Source: Ramlibacter aurantiacus (lineage in GTDB: Bacteria > Pseudomonadota > Gammaproteobacteria > Burkholderiales > Burkholderiaceae_C). From it: a stretch of 41,134 bases of DNA. The position numbers and the translations under genes were made by a program. How positions within the stretch are numbered: the first letter of the stretch is position 1; each line of letters starts with the position of its first letter. Below, piece by piece: positions 7,703 to 16,829 of this stretch. The DNA is taken from positions 1 through 41,134 of the forward strand of contig NZ_JAEQNA010000015.1 of assembly GCF_016722895.1 (NCBI RefSeq), written 5' to 3'. Under the pieces are notes generated by a model. The model was not told the DNA's origin and did not search any database. It was given only the letters and a program-made list of their open reading frames with translations.

Positions 7703-10700
7703 ACCTGATCTCCCATGCTTGCGCCGGTGGGCAGCTCGCGATCCATTTCGTGGGCGTGCAAGCGCCGCTGCCGCTCGCTGCCCTTGAAGATGCCGCGCAC
7801 CACCACGAAGAAGACGGGCACGAAGAACACCGCCAGTGCCGTGCCGGTCAACATCCCGCCCACCACGGCCGTGCCGATGGCGCGTTGGCTGGCCGAGCCC
7901 GCGCCGCTTGCCAGAGCCAGCGGCAGCACGCCGAAACCGAAGGCCAGCGACGTCATCACGATCGGCCGGAACCGCAGGTGCGCGGCGGCCAGGGCCGACT
8001 CGACCAGGCTGCGGCCCTGCGCCTGCAAGTCCTTGGCGAACTCGATGATCAGGATCGCGTTCTTGGCCGACAAGCCGATGATCGTGATCAGCCCCACCTG
8101 GAAGTACACGTCGTTGGCATAACCCCGCAACCAGGTCGCGACCAGCACGCCCAGCACTCCCAGCGGCACCACGAGGATCACGGCCAGGGGAATCGACCAA
8201 CTCTCATACAGCGCCGCCAGGCACAGGAACACCGCCAGGATCGCGAAGCCATACAGGATCATGGCCTGCGCCCCGGCGAGCTTTTCCTCGCGCGACTGGC
8301 CCGTCCACTCGTAGCCGAAGCCCGGCGGCAGCTGCTGCGCCAGCCGCTCCATCTCCTGCATCGCCGCCCCGGTGCTGTAGCCCGCAGCGGGCGCGCCCGA
8401 GATGCGCATGGCCGGATACCCGTTGTAGCGGACGGTCTGCATCGCCCCCGTGACCCAGCGCGTGCTCGCGAAAGCCGACAGCGGAACCGGCTTGCCCTGG
8501 TTGTTAATCGCATTCAGCCGCAGCAGGTCCTCCGGCTGCATGCGCGCCGGGGCGTCGGCCTGGACCAGCACGCGCTGCAAGCGGCCCCGATTGGGGAAGT
8601 CGTTGACGTAGCTGGATCCCAGGGCGGTCGACAGGATGGAGTTGATCGCATCGAAGGACACCCCCAGCGCCTGCGCCCGGTCGCGGTCGATCTCAAGCTG
8701 CAGCTGAGGCGCGTCTTCCAGGCCATCGGGCCGCACCTGCGCGAGCACCGGGCTCTTGGCCGCCAGCCCCAGCAGCTGGTTGCGCGCCGCGATCAGCGCC
8801 TCACGACCGGCGCTGCCGCGGTCCTGCAGCCGGAACGTGAAGCCGGACGCCACGCCCAGCTCGGGGATCGGCGGCGGACTGAGCGGAAAGATGAACGCGT
8901 CACGAATCCCGGAGAGCGCCATGAAGGCGCGCCCGGCCACCGACTGCGCCGACTCCGAGGCATCCTCGCGCTCGTCCCAGGGCTTGAGGGTCACGAACGC
9001 AAGCCCGGCGTTCTGGCCTTGGCCCGAGAAAGAGAAGCCCAGCACGCTCACGATGCTTTGCACCTCGGGCTGCTTGAGCACGTATGACTCCACCTGCTCC
9101 ATCACGTTGCGGGTGCGCTCCACCGTGGCGCCCGGCGGCAGCTGCACGTTCACCAGCATGTTCCCCTGGTCCTCCGAAGGCAGGAAAGAGGTCGGCAGGC
9201 GGGTGTACATGAAGGCGGCCACGCCGGCGATCACCAGATACAGCAGCAGCCAGCGCGGCGCGCGCCCGAGCATCCGCGCGACCCAGCCTTCATAGCCGTG
9301 GGCCGTGCGGTTGAAGCCGCGGTTGAACCAGCCGAAGAAGCCACGCTTGGCATGGTGGTGCCCGGCCTCCACTGGTTTGAGCAGGGTGGCGCACAAGGCC
9401 GGCGTGAGCGACAGCGCCAGGAAGGCCGAGAAGGCGATCGACGACACCATCACCGTCGCGAACTGGCGGTAGATGTTGCCGGTGGATCCGGCGAAGAACG
9501 CCAGTGGCACGAACACCGAGATCAGCACCACCGTCACGCCGACGATCGCGCCCTGGATCTGGCCCATGGCCTTGCGCGTCGCCTCGCGCGGCGGCAAGCC
9601 CTCCTCGCTCATGATGCGCTCGACGTTCTCCACCACCACGATGGCGTCGTCCACCACGATGCCGATCACCAGCACCATCCCGAACATCGTCAGCACGTTG
9701 ATGGAGAACCCCAGCGCCAGCAGCGTCGCGAAAGTGCCCAGCAGCGCCACCGGCACCACCAGCGTCGGGATCACGGTGTAGCGCCAGTTCTGCAGGAACA
9801 CGAACATCACCAGGAAGACCAGCACCACGGCTTCGAACAGCGTCATCACCACCTGCTGGATGGAGATGCGCACGAAGCGCGAGCTGTCGTACGGAATCTC
9901 CCACTTCACGCCAGGCGGGAAGAAGGGCTCCAGCTGGCTCATGCGCTCGCGCACCGCATCGGCGGTGTCCAGCGCGTTGCCCGCCGACGTGAGCTGCACC
10001 CCGATGCCGGTGGACGGCTGGCCGTTCAGCCGGGCGGCGGTGGAAAAGTTCTGCGCATTGAGCTCGACCCGCGCCACATCGCCCAGCCGGACGGTGGAGC
10101 CGTCGGTGCTGGCCCGCAGCACGATGTCGCGGAACTGCTCCGGCGTGCGCAACTGGCCATTGACCACCACCGTTGCCGCGACTCCCTGCCCCGCCACGTT
10201 GGGCAGGTCGCCGATGGTGCCGGCCGAGACCTGCGCGTTCTGCGCCCGGATGGCGGCATTGACCTCGGCCGCGGAGAGCCCGAAGGAAGCCAGCTTCTGC
10301 GGGTCGATCCATACGCGCATCGCCTGTTCGGTGCCGAACAGCTGCGCCTGGCCCACGCCGGGCAGCCGCTGGATCTCGGGCACCACGCTGCGCGAGGCGT
10401 AGTCGCCCATGTCCACGGGCGTGACGTTGGGGTTGTCGGAGGACAGGATGATGAACAGCAGGAAGTTCGACTGCGCCTTGTCCACGCGCACACCCTGTTG
10501 CGTCACCGCCTGCGGCAGCCGCGGGCTCGCGCGCGACAGGCGGTTCTGCACGTCCACCTGCGCCAGCTCCGGGTTGGTGCCGGGCGCGAAGCTCAGCGTG
10601 ATCTGGCCCGAGCCGTTGGCCTGCGCCACCGACTCCATGTAGATCAGGCCCGGGGAGCCGTTCATCTCCTGCTCGATGACGCTGATCACGCTTTGCTCCA

Positions 10701-10869
10701 GCGTCTGCGCCGACGCACCCGGATAGGTGGCGTTGATCACGATGGAGGGCGGCGCCACTGGCGGGTACTGCGCGATCGGCAGCTGGGTGATCGACACCGT
10801 GCCGACCACGATCAGGAACAGCGCGATCACCCAGGCGAAGATCGGCCGGTCGATGAAGAAGCGGGACAT
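7699..10869 (-). CDS. RND multidrug transporter, HAE1/AcrB type
   Basis: A 1,056-residue inner-membrane proton antiporter of full AcrB length, starting at ATG 10869 (MSRFFIDRPIFAWVIALFLI). It shows the HAE1 order: TM1, a large periplasmic loop, TM2-6, TM7, a second loop and TM8-12. The proton-relay pair is present in GIVVDDAIVVVENVERIM (TM4). The hydrophobic TM helices around LSLTPALCATLLKP and the C-terminal VVGGMLTGTALAVFFVPVFFVVV are typical. The frame continues far upstream, but that part overlaps the adaptor gene. Substrates are probably drugs, solvents or bile-salt-like amphiphiles. It resembles MexB, TtgB and AcrB; specificity cannot be told from sequence alone. Confidence 0.96.
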   Translation of the reverse strand: MSRFFIDRPIFAWVIALFLIVVGTVSITQLPIAQYPPVAPPSIVINATYPGASAQTLEQSVISVIEQEMNGSPGLIYMESVAQANGSGQITLSFAPGTNPELAQVDVQNRLSRASPRLPQAVTQQGVRVDKAQSNFLLFIILSSDNPNVTPVDMGDYASRSVVPEIQRLPGVGQAQLFGTEQAMRVWIDPQKLASFGLSAAEVNAAIRAQNAQVSAGTIGDLPNVAGQGVAATVVVNGQLRTPEQFRDIVLRASTDGSTVRLGDVARVELNAQNFSTAARLNGQPSTGIGVQLTSAGNALDTADAVRERMSQLEPFFPPGVKWEIPYDSSRFVRISIQQVVMTLFEAVVLVFLVMFVFLQNWRYTVIPTLVVPVALLGTFATLLALGFSINVLTMFGMVLVIGIVVDDAIVVVENVERIMSEEGLPPREATRKAMGQIQGAIVGVTVVLISVFVPLAFFAGSTGNIYRQFATVMVSSIAFSAFLALSLTPALCATLLKPVEAGHHHAKRGFFGWFNRGFNRTAHGYEGWVARMLGRAPRWLLLYLVIAGVAAFMYTRLPTSFLPSEDQGNMLVNVQLPPGATVERTRNVMEQVESYVLKQPEVQSIVSVLGFSFSGQGQNAGLAFVTLKPWDEREDASESAQSVAGRAFMALSGIRDAFIFPLSPPPIPELGVASGFTFRLQDRGSAGREALIAARNQLLGLAAKSPVLAQVRPDGLEDAPQLQLEIDRDRAQALGVSFDAINSILSTALGSSYVNDFPNRGRLQRVLVQADAPARMQPEDLLRLNAINNQGKPVPLSAFASTRWVTGAMQTVRYNGYPAMRISGAPAAGYSTGAAMQEMERLAQQLPPGFGYEWTGQSREEKLAGAQAMILYGFAILAVFLCLAALYESWSIPLAVILVVPLGVLGVLVATWLRGYANDVYFQVGLITIIGLSAKNAILIIEFAKDLQAQGRSLVESALAAAHLRFRPIVMTSLAFGFGVLPLALASGAGSASQRAIGTAVVGGMLTGTALAVFFVPVFFVVVRGIFKGSERQRRLHAHEMDRELPTGASMGDQV

Positions 10870-10880
10870 GCCGGTGCCCC

Positions 10881-12077
10881 TCAGGAACGCGTTGCGGGGG
10901 CGGGCGACGCGGCGGGCGCGGGCTTGCCGTCGTTCCAGGGCACCGGTTTGACCGGCGCGCCGGGACGCATCTTCTGGAACCCGTCGACGATCACCTGCTC
11001 GCCGGCCTTCAGGCCGTCCAGGATCACCCACTGGTTGCCCTGCGACTCACCCACCGTCACCTGGCGTACCTCCACCTGGCCCTGCGGTCCAGCCACCATG
11101 ACCGAGTCGCCCTTGTCGCTGCGGGTCACCGCCTGCTGCGGCAGCAGCACGGCATTGCGGGCCTCGCCCTGCACCACCCTCACCCGTACATACAGGCCGG
11201 GCAGCAGCGCGCCTTGCGGGTTGGGCACCTCGCCTCGCAGCGTCACCTGGCCCGTGGCGGGGTCCACGCTCAAGTCCGAAAACAGCAGCCGTCCCGCGTG
11301 CGGGTACACGCTGCCGTCCTCGAGCAGCACCTGCACGCGGGCGCCGCCCTCGCGGGCCCGTTCCAGCTTGCCTTCCTGGAAGGCGCGGCGCAGCGCCAGC
11401 ACTTCGCCGGCGGACTGCGTGAAGTTCACGTACAGCGGCTGGATCTGCTGGATCACCGCCAGCGGCGTCGGTTCACCCTGCCCCACCAGCGCGCCCTCGG
11501 TCACCAGGGCCCGGCCGATGCGCCCGGAGATCGGCGCCGTCACCGTGGCGTAACCCAGGTTGATGCGGGCGGTCTCCACCGCGGCGCGACCGGCCACCAC
11601 CTCGGCTTCAGCCGACTTCAGCGCGGCCACCGCATTCGCGTATTCCTGCTTGCTGATCGCGTTCGCCTCGACCAGCGGCTTGTACCGCTCGGCCAGGGCG
11701 GTCGCGTTGGCCAGGTTGGCCTGGGCGCGGGCCAGCGTCGCGTCGGCGCTGGCGGCGGCGGCCCGGTACGGCGCCGCGTCGATCCGGAACAACGGCTGTC
11801 CCGCCTTCACGTCCGACCCCTCCCGGAACAAGCGCTCCAGCACGATGCCGGCCGCGCGTGCCCGCACCTGCGCCACGCGGGACGCCTCGAGCCGGCCGGG
11901 CAGTTCGGTCACCAGACCGACCGATCCCGGCTGCACCGTCACCACGCCCACCTCGGGCGGCGGGGGCGCGGCAGGCGCGGCCGCCGGAGCGGGTTGGGAG
12001 GTCTTTCCGCAGGCGGCCAGCAAGGTCGTCACGAGGAGCAGTGCGAGGAATCGGAAGGTGGGCTGCGTGGCCGGCAT
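10881..12077 (-). CDS. RND periplasmic adaptor (AcrA/MexA type)
   Basis: A 398-residue membrane-fusion lipoprotein starting at ATG 12077. The signal peptide has a lipobox (LLAACGKT), followed by a Pro/Ala linker and the first lipoyl half (GVVTVQPGSVGLVTELPGRLEASRVAQVRARAAGIVLERLFREGSDVKAGQPLFRID). A helical hairpin (about residues 100-170) follows, then the second lipoyl half (LGYATVTAPISGRIGRALVTEGALV) and beta-barrel/proximal domains. It bridges the AcrB-type pump and the outer-membrane channel. It is the first gene of the operon, and 11 bases separate it from the transporter start. Its upstream region is shared with the divergent tetR gene and its operator. Confidence 0.95.
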   Translation of the reverse strand: MPATQPTFRFLALLLVTTLLAACGKTSQPAPAAAPAAPPPPEVGVVTVQPGSVGLVTELPGRLEASRVAQVRARAAGIVLERLFREGSDVKAGQPLFRIDAAPYRAAAASADATLARAQANLANATALAERYKPLVEANAISKQEYANAVAALKSAEAEVVAGRAAVETARINLGYATVTAPISGRIGRALVTEGALVGQGEPTPLAVIQQIQPLYVNFTQSAGEVLALRRAFQEGKLERAREGGARVQVLLEDGSVYPHAGRLLFSDLSVDPATGQVTLRGEVPNPQGALLPGLYVRVRVVQGEARNAVLLPQQAVTRSDKGDSVMVAGPQGQVEVRQVTVGESQGNQWVILDGLKAGEQVIVDGFQKMRPGAPVKPVPWNDGKPAPAASPAPATRS

Positions 12078-12114
12078 GGATCGCCTTTTGCGCGAAATCG
12101 ATGGAACCGCGCAG

Positions 12115-12138
12115 TATACATACACGCGTGAATGTATA
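12115..12138. promoter_or_regulatory. AcrR/TtgR-type palindromic operator
   Basis: A 24-base near-perfect inverted repeat, with half-sites TATACAT and ATGTATA around a CACGCGTG centre; only one symmetric pair is mismatched. It lies between the divergent adaptor and TetR genes. From what I recall of the family, AcrR, TtgR and SmeT operators share this TACAT-centred form. A regulator bound here would cover both promoters and repress the pump and itself. Its right end overlaps an alternative ATG at 12132, which supports the later TetR start. Confidence 0.8.
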
Positions 12139-12146
12139 GTCCGCCC

Positions 12147-12773
12147 ATGCCACGACGCACGAAGGAAGAGGCCCAGGCCACCCGTCACGCCCTGCTCGAT
12201 GCGGCCGAGCGCGTGTTCCAGCGCCAGGGCGTATCGGCCACCTCCCTGGCCGACATCGCCGCCGAGGCGGGCGCGAGCCGTGGTGCCATCTACTGGCATT
12301 TCCAGGACAAGGCCGACCTGTTCAAGGCCATGCTGGAGCGGGTCAGCCTGCCGCTGGAGAACGTGCTGCACGACGCGGCCGCGCAAGGCCTCGACCCACT
12401 GGACGCGCTGCGCCAGGCGCTGATGCACGTGCTCCACCGCGCGGTCAACGATCCCCGCACCCGGCGCGTGTTCGAGGTGGCGACGCAGAAGGTCGAGTAC
12501 GTCGGCAGCCTCGGCGCCGTGCGCGAGCGTCATCTGGCCGTGCGCGAGAGCTGCCTGGGCGATATCCGTCGGCTGCTCGCCGAGGCGGCCCGCGCCCGCG
12601 GGACCGACCTGTCGCCGCAAGCCGCGGACGCCAGCGCGCGCGGGCTGCACGCCCTGATGGATGGCCTGATCCAGAACTGGATGCTGGACACAGCCGCCTT
12701 CGACCTCGAAGCCTGCGGCCGCCGCGCCCTGGACGCCTATCTCGCGGGCCTTGGCGTTTCACCCTCCGCGTAG
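12147..12773 (+). CDS. TetR-family repressor of the RND pump (AcrR/TtgR-like)
   Basis: A 208-residue regulator. The ATG at 12147 is preferred because MPRRTKEEAQATRHALLDAAERVF is the standard AcrR/TtgR beginning and because the ATG at 12132 sits inside the operator. The N-terminal helix-turn-helix (about residues 30-55) reads GVSATSLADIAAEAGASRGAIYWHFQDKADLFKAM. The remaining helical domain is the ligand-binding part. Drug binding would release it from the 12115-12138 operator and induce the divergent pump. It is followed after 36 bases by modA, with no functional relation expected. Confidence 0.93.
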   Translation: MPRRTKEEAQATRHALLDAAERVFQRQGVSATSLADIAAEAGASRGAIYWHFQDKADLFKAMLERVSLPLENVLHDAAAQGLDPLDALRQALMHVLHRAVNDPRTRRVFEVATQKVEYVGSLGAVRERHLAVRESCLGDIRRLLAEAARARGTDLSPQAADASARGLHALMDGLIQNWMLDTAAFDLEACGRRALDAYLAGLGVSPSA

Positions 12774-12809
12774 CCGCGCGCAGCCGCCGCTGCGGGATAC
12801 TTCGCGGCC

Positions 12810-13562
12810 ATGACGCGCCGATTCTTCCTCGCGACCCTGCTGGTCACCGCCTCGGCGACTTCGTTCGCGGCGGACGTGGCCGTGGCGGTCGCGGCCAATT
12901 TCGCCGCGCCCATGAAGCAGATCGCCGAAGCCTTCGAGAAGTCGACCGGGCACCGGGCCCGCGTGGCCGTCGGCTCCACCGGCCGCTTCTACGCTCAGAT
13001 CCGCAACGGCGCTCCCTACCACCTGCTGCTGGCGGCCGACGAGGAAACGCCCGCTCGCCTGGAGCGCGAAGGCCTGGGGGTGGCCGGCTCCCGCTTCACC
13101 TATGCCATCGGCCGGCTCGTGCTCTGGAGCGCCCGGCCCGGCGTGGTGGACGACGGTGGACAGGTGCTGCGCCAAGGCAGCTTCGATCGGCTCGCCATCG
13201 CCGACCCGAAGCTCGCCCCTTACGGCGCCGCCGCCATCGCCGCGATGGACAAGCTCGGCGTGCTGGAGAGGCTGCGGCCCCGGCTGGTGCAGGGCGAGAG
13301 CATCGGCCAGGCCTTCCAGTTCGTCGCCACCGGCAATGCCGCGCTGGGCTTCGTCGCGCTGTCGCAGCTGAAGGCCGAGGGCGCCGCGGCCACAGGCAAG
13401 GGCTCGAGCTGGCTGGTGCCGTCGCAGCTGCATCCGCCCCTGCGCCAGCAGGCCATCGTGCTCCTGCCGGGCCGCGACAACCCCGCGGCGCGCGAGCTGG
13501 CGCGGTTCCTGCGCAGCGACGCGGCGCGCACCATCATTCGCGCGCACGGCTACGAGCTCTGA
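12810..13562 (+). CDS. modA: Molybdate ABC transporter substrate-binding protein
   Basis: A 250-residue periplasmic protein. The signal peptide MTRRFFLATLLVTASATSFA is followed by the mature start DVAVAVAANFAAPMKQIAEAFEKSTG, the usual ModA opening with the oxyanion-binding AANF. GSTGRFYAQIRNGAPYHLLLAADEETPARLEREG gives the second binding segment (ModA SSGxxxxQIxxGAPxD). The C-terminal half (QAFQFVATGNAALGFVALSQL) is typical. It captures molybdate, and probably tungstate, for the ModBC importer encoded next. The modB start is only eight bases after its stop, so the three genes form an operon. Confidence 0.95.
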   Translation: MTRRFFLATLLVTASATSFAADVAVAVAANFAAPMKQIAEAFEKSTGHRARVAVGSTGRFYAQIRNGAPYHLLLAADEETPARLEREGLGVAGSRFTYAIGRLVLWSARPGVVDDGGQVLRQGSFDRLAIADPKLAPYGAAAIAAMDKLGVLERLRPRLVQGESIGQAFQFVATGNAALGFVALSQLKAEGAAATGKGSSWLVPSQLHPPLRQQAIVLLPGRDNPAARELARFLRSDAARTIIRAHGYEL

Positions 13563-13570
13563 CGAAAGCC

Positions 13571-14254
13571 ATGCCCTTCAGCGCCGCCGACCTGCACGCC
13601 ATCTGGCTCACGATCAAGCTGGCCACGGTCACCACCGTGCTGCTGCTGGTGCTGGCGACGCCGCTGGCCTGGTGGCTGGCCCGCACGCGCGGGCGCTGGC
13701 CGGCGGTGGTCGGCGCCGTGGTGGCCCTGCCGCTGGTGCTGCCGCCGACGGTGCTGGGCTTTTACCTGCTGGTCGTGCTGGGGCCGCAGGGCTGGGGCGG
13801 TCGGCTCACCGAGGCGCTCGGCCTGGGCCTGCTGCCCTTCACGTTCGCTGGCCTCGTCGTGGCGTCGGTCATCTATTCGCTGCCGTTCGCGGTGCAGCCG
13901 CTGCAGCATGCCTTCGAGAGCGCCGGCATGCGCGCGCTCGAAGTCGCGGCCACCCTGGGGGCCCGTCCGCTGGACGCCTTCTTCACGGTGGCCCTGCCCA
14001 TGGCGCGCCACGGGCTCGTCACCGCCGCCATCCTGAGCTTCGCCCACACCGTGGGCGAGTTCGGCGTGGTGCTGATGATCGGCGGCAACATTCCCGAGCA
14101 GACCCGCGTCGTCTCCACCCAGATCTACGGGCATGTGGAGGCGCTCGAATACACGCAGGCGCACGGTCTCTCGGCCGCCATGGTGGTGTTCTCGTTCCTG
14201 GTGCTGCTGGCGCTGGCGCTGTTCAACCGGCAGGCGCCGCGGGTGATCCGGTGA
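13571..14254 (+). CDS. modB: Molybdate ABC transporter permease
   Basis: A 227-residue inner-membrane permease with about five membrane segments. The start FSAADLHAIWLTIKLATVTTVLLLVLATPLAWWLART and the loop EVAATLGARPLDAFFTVALPMARHGLVTAAILSFAHTVGEFGVVLMIGGN contain the EAA-type coupling helix that docks on ModC. The motif GEFGVVLMIGGNIP is characteristic of ModB. Its TGA overlaps the modC GTG start as GTGA, so the two are translationally coupled. Length is normal for the family. Confidence 0.95.
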   Translation: MPFSAADLHAIWLTIKLATVTTVLLLVLATPLAWWLARTRGRWPAVVGAVVALPLVLPPTVLGFYLLVVLGPQGWGGRLTEALGLGLLPFTFAGLVVASVIYSLPFAVQPLQHAFESAGMRALEVAATLGARPLDAFFTVALPMARHGLVTAAILSFAHTVGEFGVVLMIGGNIPEQTRVVSTQIYGHVEALEYTQAHGLSAAMVVFSFLVLLALALFNRQAPRVIR

Positions 14255-15339
14255 ACGCCCCCTCGCGCATCCGCTTGCGGCTGCAGCGCACGGGCGGTTT
14301 CTCGCTCGATCTCGACCTGAGCCTGCCCGCCACCGGCGTCACCGCCTTGTTCGGCCCGTCCGGCTCGGGCAAGACCACGGCGTTGCGGTGCGTCGCCGGG
14401 CTGGAGCGCCCCGACGAGGGCTACATCGAGATCGGCGGACAGTGCTGGCAGGACAGCGCCCGCGGCCACCACCTGCCCACCTGGCAGCGCCCCCTGGGCT
14501 ATGTGTTTCAGGAAGCCAGCCTGTTTCCCCACCTGGACGTTCGCGGCAATCTCGCGTACGGCCTCAAGCGACGCGGCGGCGGCCCGCACCGGCTGCCGGA
14601 GGTGCAGGAACTCCTGGGCATCGGACACCTGCTCGACCGGCGCGTGCAAGGCCTCTCGGGAGGCGAGCGCCAGCGCGTCGCGATCGCGCGGGCCCTGCTC
14701 ACGCAGCCGCGCCTGCTGTTGCTCGACGAGCCCCTGTCGGCCATCGACACCGCGCGCCGGCTGGAGATCCTGCCCTGGCTCGAGCGGCTGCGGGACGACG
14801 CCCGAATTCCCATGCTGTACGTCACGCACGCGGCCGACGAGATGGTCCGCCTGGCCGACACCCTCGTGCTGATGGAGGGCGGCCGCGTGCGCGCCTGCGG
14901 CCCGGTGACCGACGTCCTGCTGCAAGAGGGGCCGCACCTGCTGCCGGCGGACGACATCGGCGTGCTGCTGCTGGGTCAAGTCCTCGAGCGCGACTCGCGC
15001 TGGTCGCTGGCGCGCATCGGCTTCGCGGGCGGGTCCCTGTGGTTGCCCGATGACGGCAAACCGCCCCGCAGCGCCGTGCGCGTGCGGGTGCTGGCACGCG
15101 ACGTGAGCATCGCGACCGAGCAGCCCCAGGCCACCAGCGTGCAGAACCTGCTGCCCTGCGAGGTGGTGGAACTGCGGCCCGACTCCAAGGCCCAGGTGCT
15201 GGTGCGGCTCGCATGCGCCGATGCCACCGGCGGCTCGGGCCTGCTGGCGCGCATCACCGCGCGCGCCGCGCACGGCCTGGCCCTGCAGCCCGGACAGCAA
15301 GTCTGGGCCCAGGTCAAAGCCGCCGCGCTGGTCGAGTGA
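14251..15339 (+). CDS. modC: Molybdate ABC transporter ATP-binding protein
   Basis: A 362-residue ATPase. The start is GTG 14251, overlapping the modB stop; the longer open frame upstream is shadow. Walker A is GPSGSGKTT (about 35-43), the signature LSGGERQRVAIARAL begins near 135, and Walker B is LLLLDEPLSAID (about 155-166). H-loop residues follow in YVTHAADEMVRLAD. The last 70 residues (TSVQNLLPCEVVELRPDSKAQVLVRLAC) form a TOBE/MOP domain that binds oxyanion and may inhibit transport when molybdate is plentiful. It ends three bases from the stop of the convergent tupA gene. Confidence 0.95.
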   Translation: MNAPSRIRLRLQRTGGFSLDLDLSLPATGVTALFGPSGSGKTTALRCVAGLERPDEGYIEIGGQCWQDSARGHHLPTWQRPLGYVFQEASLFPHLDVRGNLAYGLKRRGGGPHRLPEVQELLGIGHLLDRRVQGLSGGERQRVAIARALLTQPRLLLLDEPLSAIDTARRLEILPWLERLRDDARIPMLYVTHAADEMVRLADTLVLMEGGRVRACGPVTDVLLQEGPHLLPADDIGVLLLGQVLERDSRWSLARIGFAGGSLWLPDDGKPPRSAVRVRVLARDVSIATEQPQATSVQNLLPCEVVELRPDSKAQVLVRLACADATGGSGLLARITARAAHGLALQPGQQVWAQVKAAALVE

Positions 15340-15342
15340 GGC

Positions 15343-16131
15343 TCAAGACCCCGCGTTCGGGAAGAACAGCTGCTCGCCGCCGATCTTGTAGTCGGCGATG
15401 GCTTTCTGACCGGCCGGAGACACCAGCCAGTCCACGAACCTCTGCGCCGCCGCGGCCTTCACGTGCGGGTGCTTGGCCGGGCTGACCACCAGCGCGCCGT
15501 ATGGGTTGAACAGCCGTGGGTCACCCTGGACCAGCACCGCGAGGTCACCCCGGTTCTTGAAGCTGAGCCAGGTGCCGCGGTCGGCCAGCACATAGGCGCC
15601 GGATGAGGACGCGATGTTCAGTGCCGGCCCCATGCCGCAGCCGCACTCGCGGTAGCCCGCGCCGGTGGCGGCGCCGGCTTCCTTCCAGAAGCGCAGTTCG
15701 GCCGCATGGGTGCCGCTCTTGTCGCCGCGCGACACAAAGGGCGCACTCGCGGCCGAGACCTTGCGCAGCGCCTGCACGATGTCCTTGCCGGCCACGCGCG
15801 CCGGGTCGGACTTGGGCCCGATCAGCACGAAGTCGTTGGCCATGACCGGATAGCGCTTGGTGGCGAATCCGTCCGCCACGAACTTCTCCTCGGCCGCCAT
15901 GTCGTGCACCAGCAGCGCGTCGGCGTCGCCGCGCCTGGCGGTGTCGATGGCCTGCCCCGTGCCTACCGCCACCACCTTCACCTCGATGCCGGTGGCCTGC
16001 TTGAAGGCCGGCAGCAGGTGGCCGAACAGGCCGGACTGCTCGGTGGAGGTGGTCGACGCCACCACGATGGCCTGCTGCGCCCCCGCGGCCGTGCCCAGCA
16101 ACAGCGCCAGGGTGAGGAACAGCTTCTTCAT
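15343..16131 (-). CDS. tupA: Tungstate ABC transporter substrate-binding protein
   Basis: A 262-residue periplasmic protein. The signal peptide MKKLFLTLALLLGTAAGAQQ is followed by AIVVASTTSTEQSGLFGHLLPAFKQATG, whose TTSTxxSGL motif is the TupA tungstate site (ModA has AANF instead). VSRGDKSGTHAAELRFW and GYRECGCGMGPALNIASSSGAYVLADRGTWL are also TupA blocks. It is the last gene of the operon. Its ATG (16131) overlaps the tupC stop as ATGA. Having the binding protein downstream of the ATPase is unusual, since tupABC is the common order. It converges on modC. Confidence 0.93.
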   Translation of the reverse strand: MKKLFLTLALLLGTAAGAQQAIVVASTTSTEQSGLFGHLLPAFKQATGIEVKVVAVGTGQAIDTARRGDADALLVHDMAAEEKFVADGFATKRYPVMANDFVLIGPKSDPARVAGKDIVQALRKVSAASAPFVSRGDKSGTHAAELRFWKEAGAATGAGYRECGCGMGPALNIASSSGAYVLADRGTWLSFKNRGDLAVLVQGDPRLFNPYGALVVSPAKHPHVKAAAAQRFVDWLVSPAGQKAIADYKIGGEQLFFPNAGS

Positions 16132-16829
16132 GTGACTTCTCCCCTGACAAACAGGTCGGCCGCGCGCGAGGTGGCCGGCAACAGCGTGCGATCGAAAAAC
16201 TCCTCCACCGGCAGGTCAGCCAGCACGCGGCCCTGCTCGAGGTAGATCACGCGGCTGGCCAGGCGCTTGACCTGCCCCAGGTTGTGGGACGCGAAGACCA
16301 GGGTCATGCCCGATGCGGCGAAGTCGGCCATGAGTTGCTCGACCTCACGCTTGGCATGCGGGTCCAGGCTGGCCGTGGGCTCGTCCAGGAACAGCAGCTC
16401 GGGCTGCAGGCTCCAGGCCCGCGCCAACGCCAGCCGCTGCTGCTGTCCGCCGGACAGGGTGGGGGCGGATCGCTGGGCCAGCGCCTGCAGCCCCACCCGC
16501 GCCAGGGCCTGCATGGAACGCTCGCGCGCCTCGCCCCACCGCGTGCCTCGCAACCACAGTCCGAGAGCCACGTTGTGGCGCGCGCTGGCTCGCCACATGA
16601 AGGGGCGCTGGAAGACCATGGCCTGCCGCAGACCCGCCCGCGCCTGCAGCCGCCCCGCCGTCGGCCGAACCAATCCGTGCAGCAGGCGCAGCAACGTGCT
16701 CTTGCCGCTGCCGTTGGCGCCGACCAGCGCCACCCGCTCCCCGGCGGCGACGGCCAGGTTGATGCCGTGCAGCGCGGTCACGCCACCGAGGTCCACCCGC
16801 ACGCGATCGAGCGACAGCAGCGCCGTCAT
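16128..16829 (-). CDS. tupC: Tungstate ABC transporter ATP-binding protein
   Basis: A 233-residue ATPase starting at ATG 16829, which overlaps the tupB stop as ATGA. Walker A is GANGSGKST (about 37-45), and the Q-loop is in QAMVFQRPFMWRASARHNVALGL. The signature is LSGGQQQRLALARAWSL, and Walker B is LLFLDEPTASLDPHA. FASHNLGQVKRLASRVIYLEQGR gives the H-loop and the TupC-type ending. There is no TOBE domain, unlike ModC, as expected for TupC. It energises the TupB permease. Confidence 0.93.
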   Translation of the reverse strand: MTALLSLDRVRVDLGGVTALHGINLAVAAGERVALVGANGSGKSTLLRLLHGLVRPTAGRLQARAGLRQAMVFQRPFMWRASARHNVALGLWLRGTRWGEARERSMQALARVGLQALAQRSAPTLSGGQQQRLALARAWSLQPELLFLDEPTASLDPHAKREVEQLMADFAASGMTLVFASHNLGQVKRLASRVIYLEQGRVLADLPVEEFFDRTLLPATSRAADLFVRGEVT

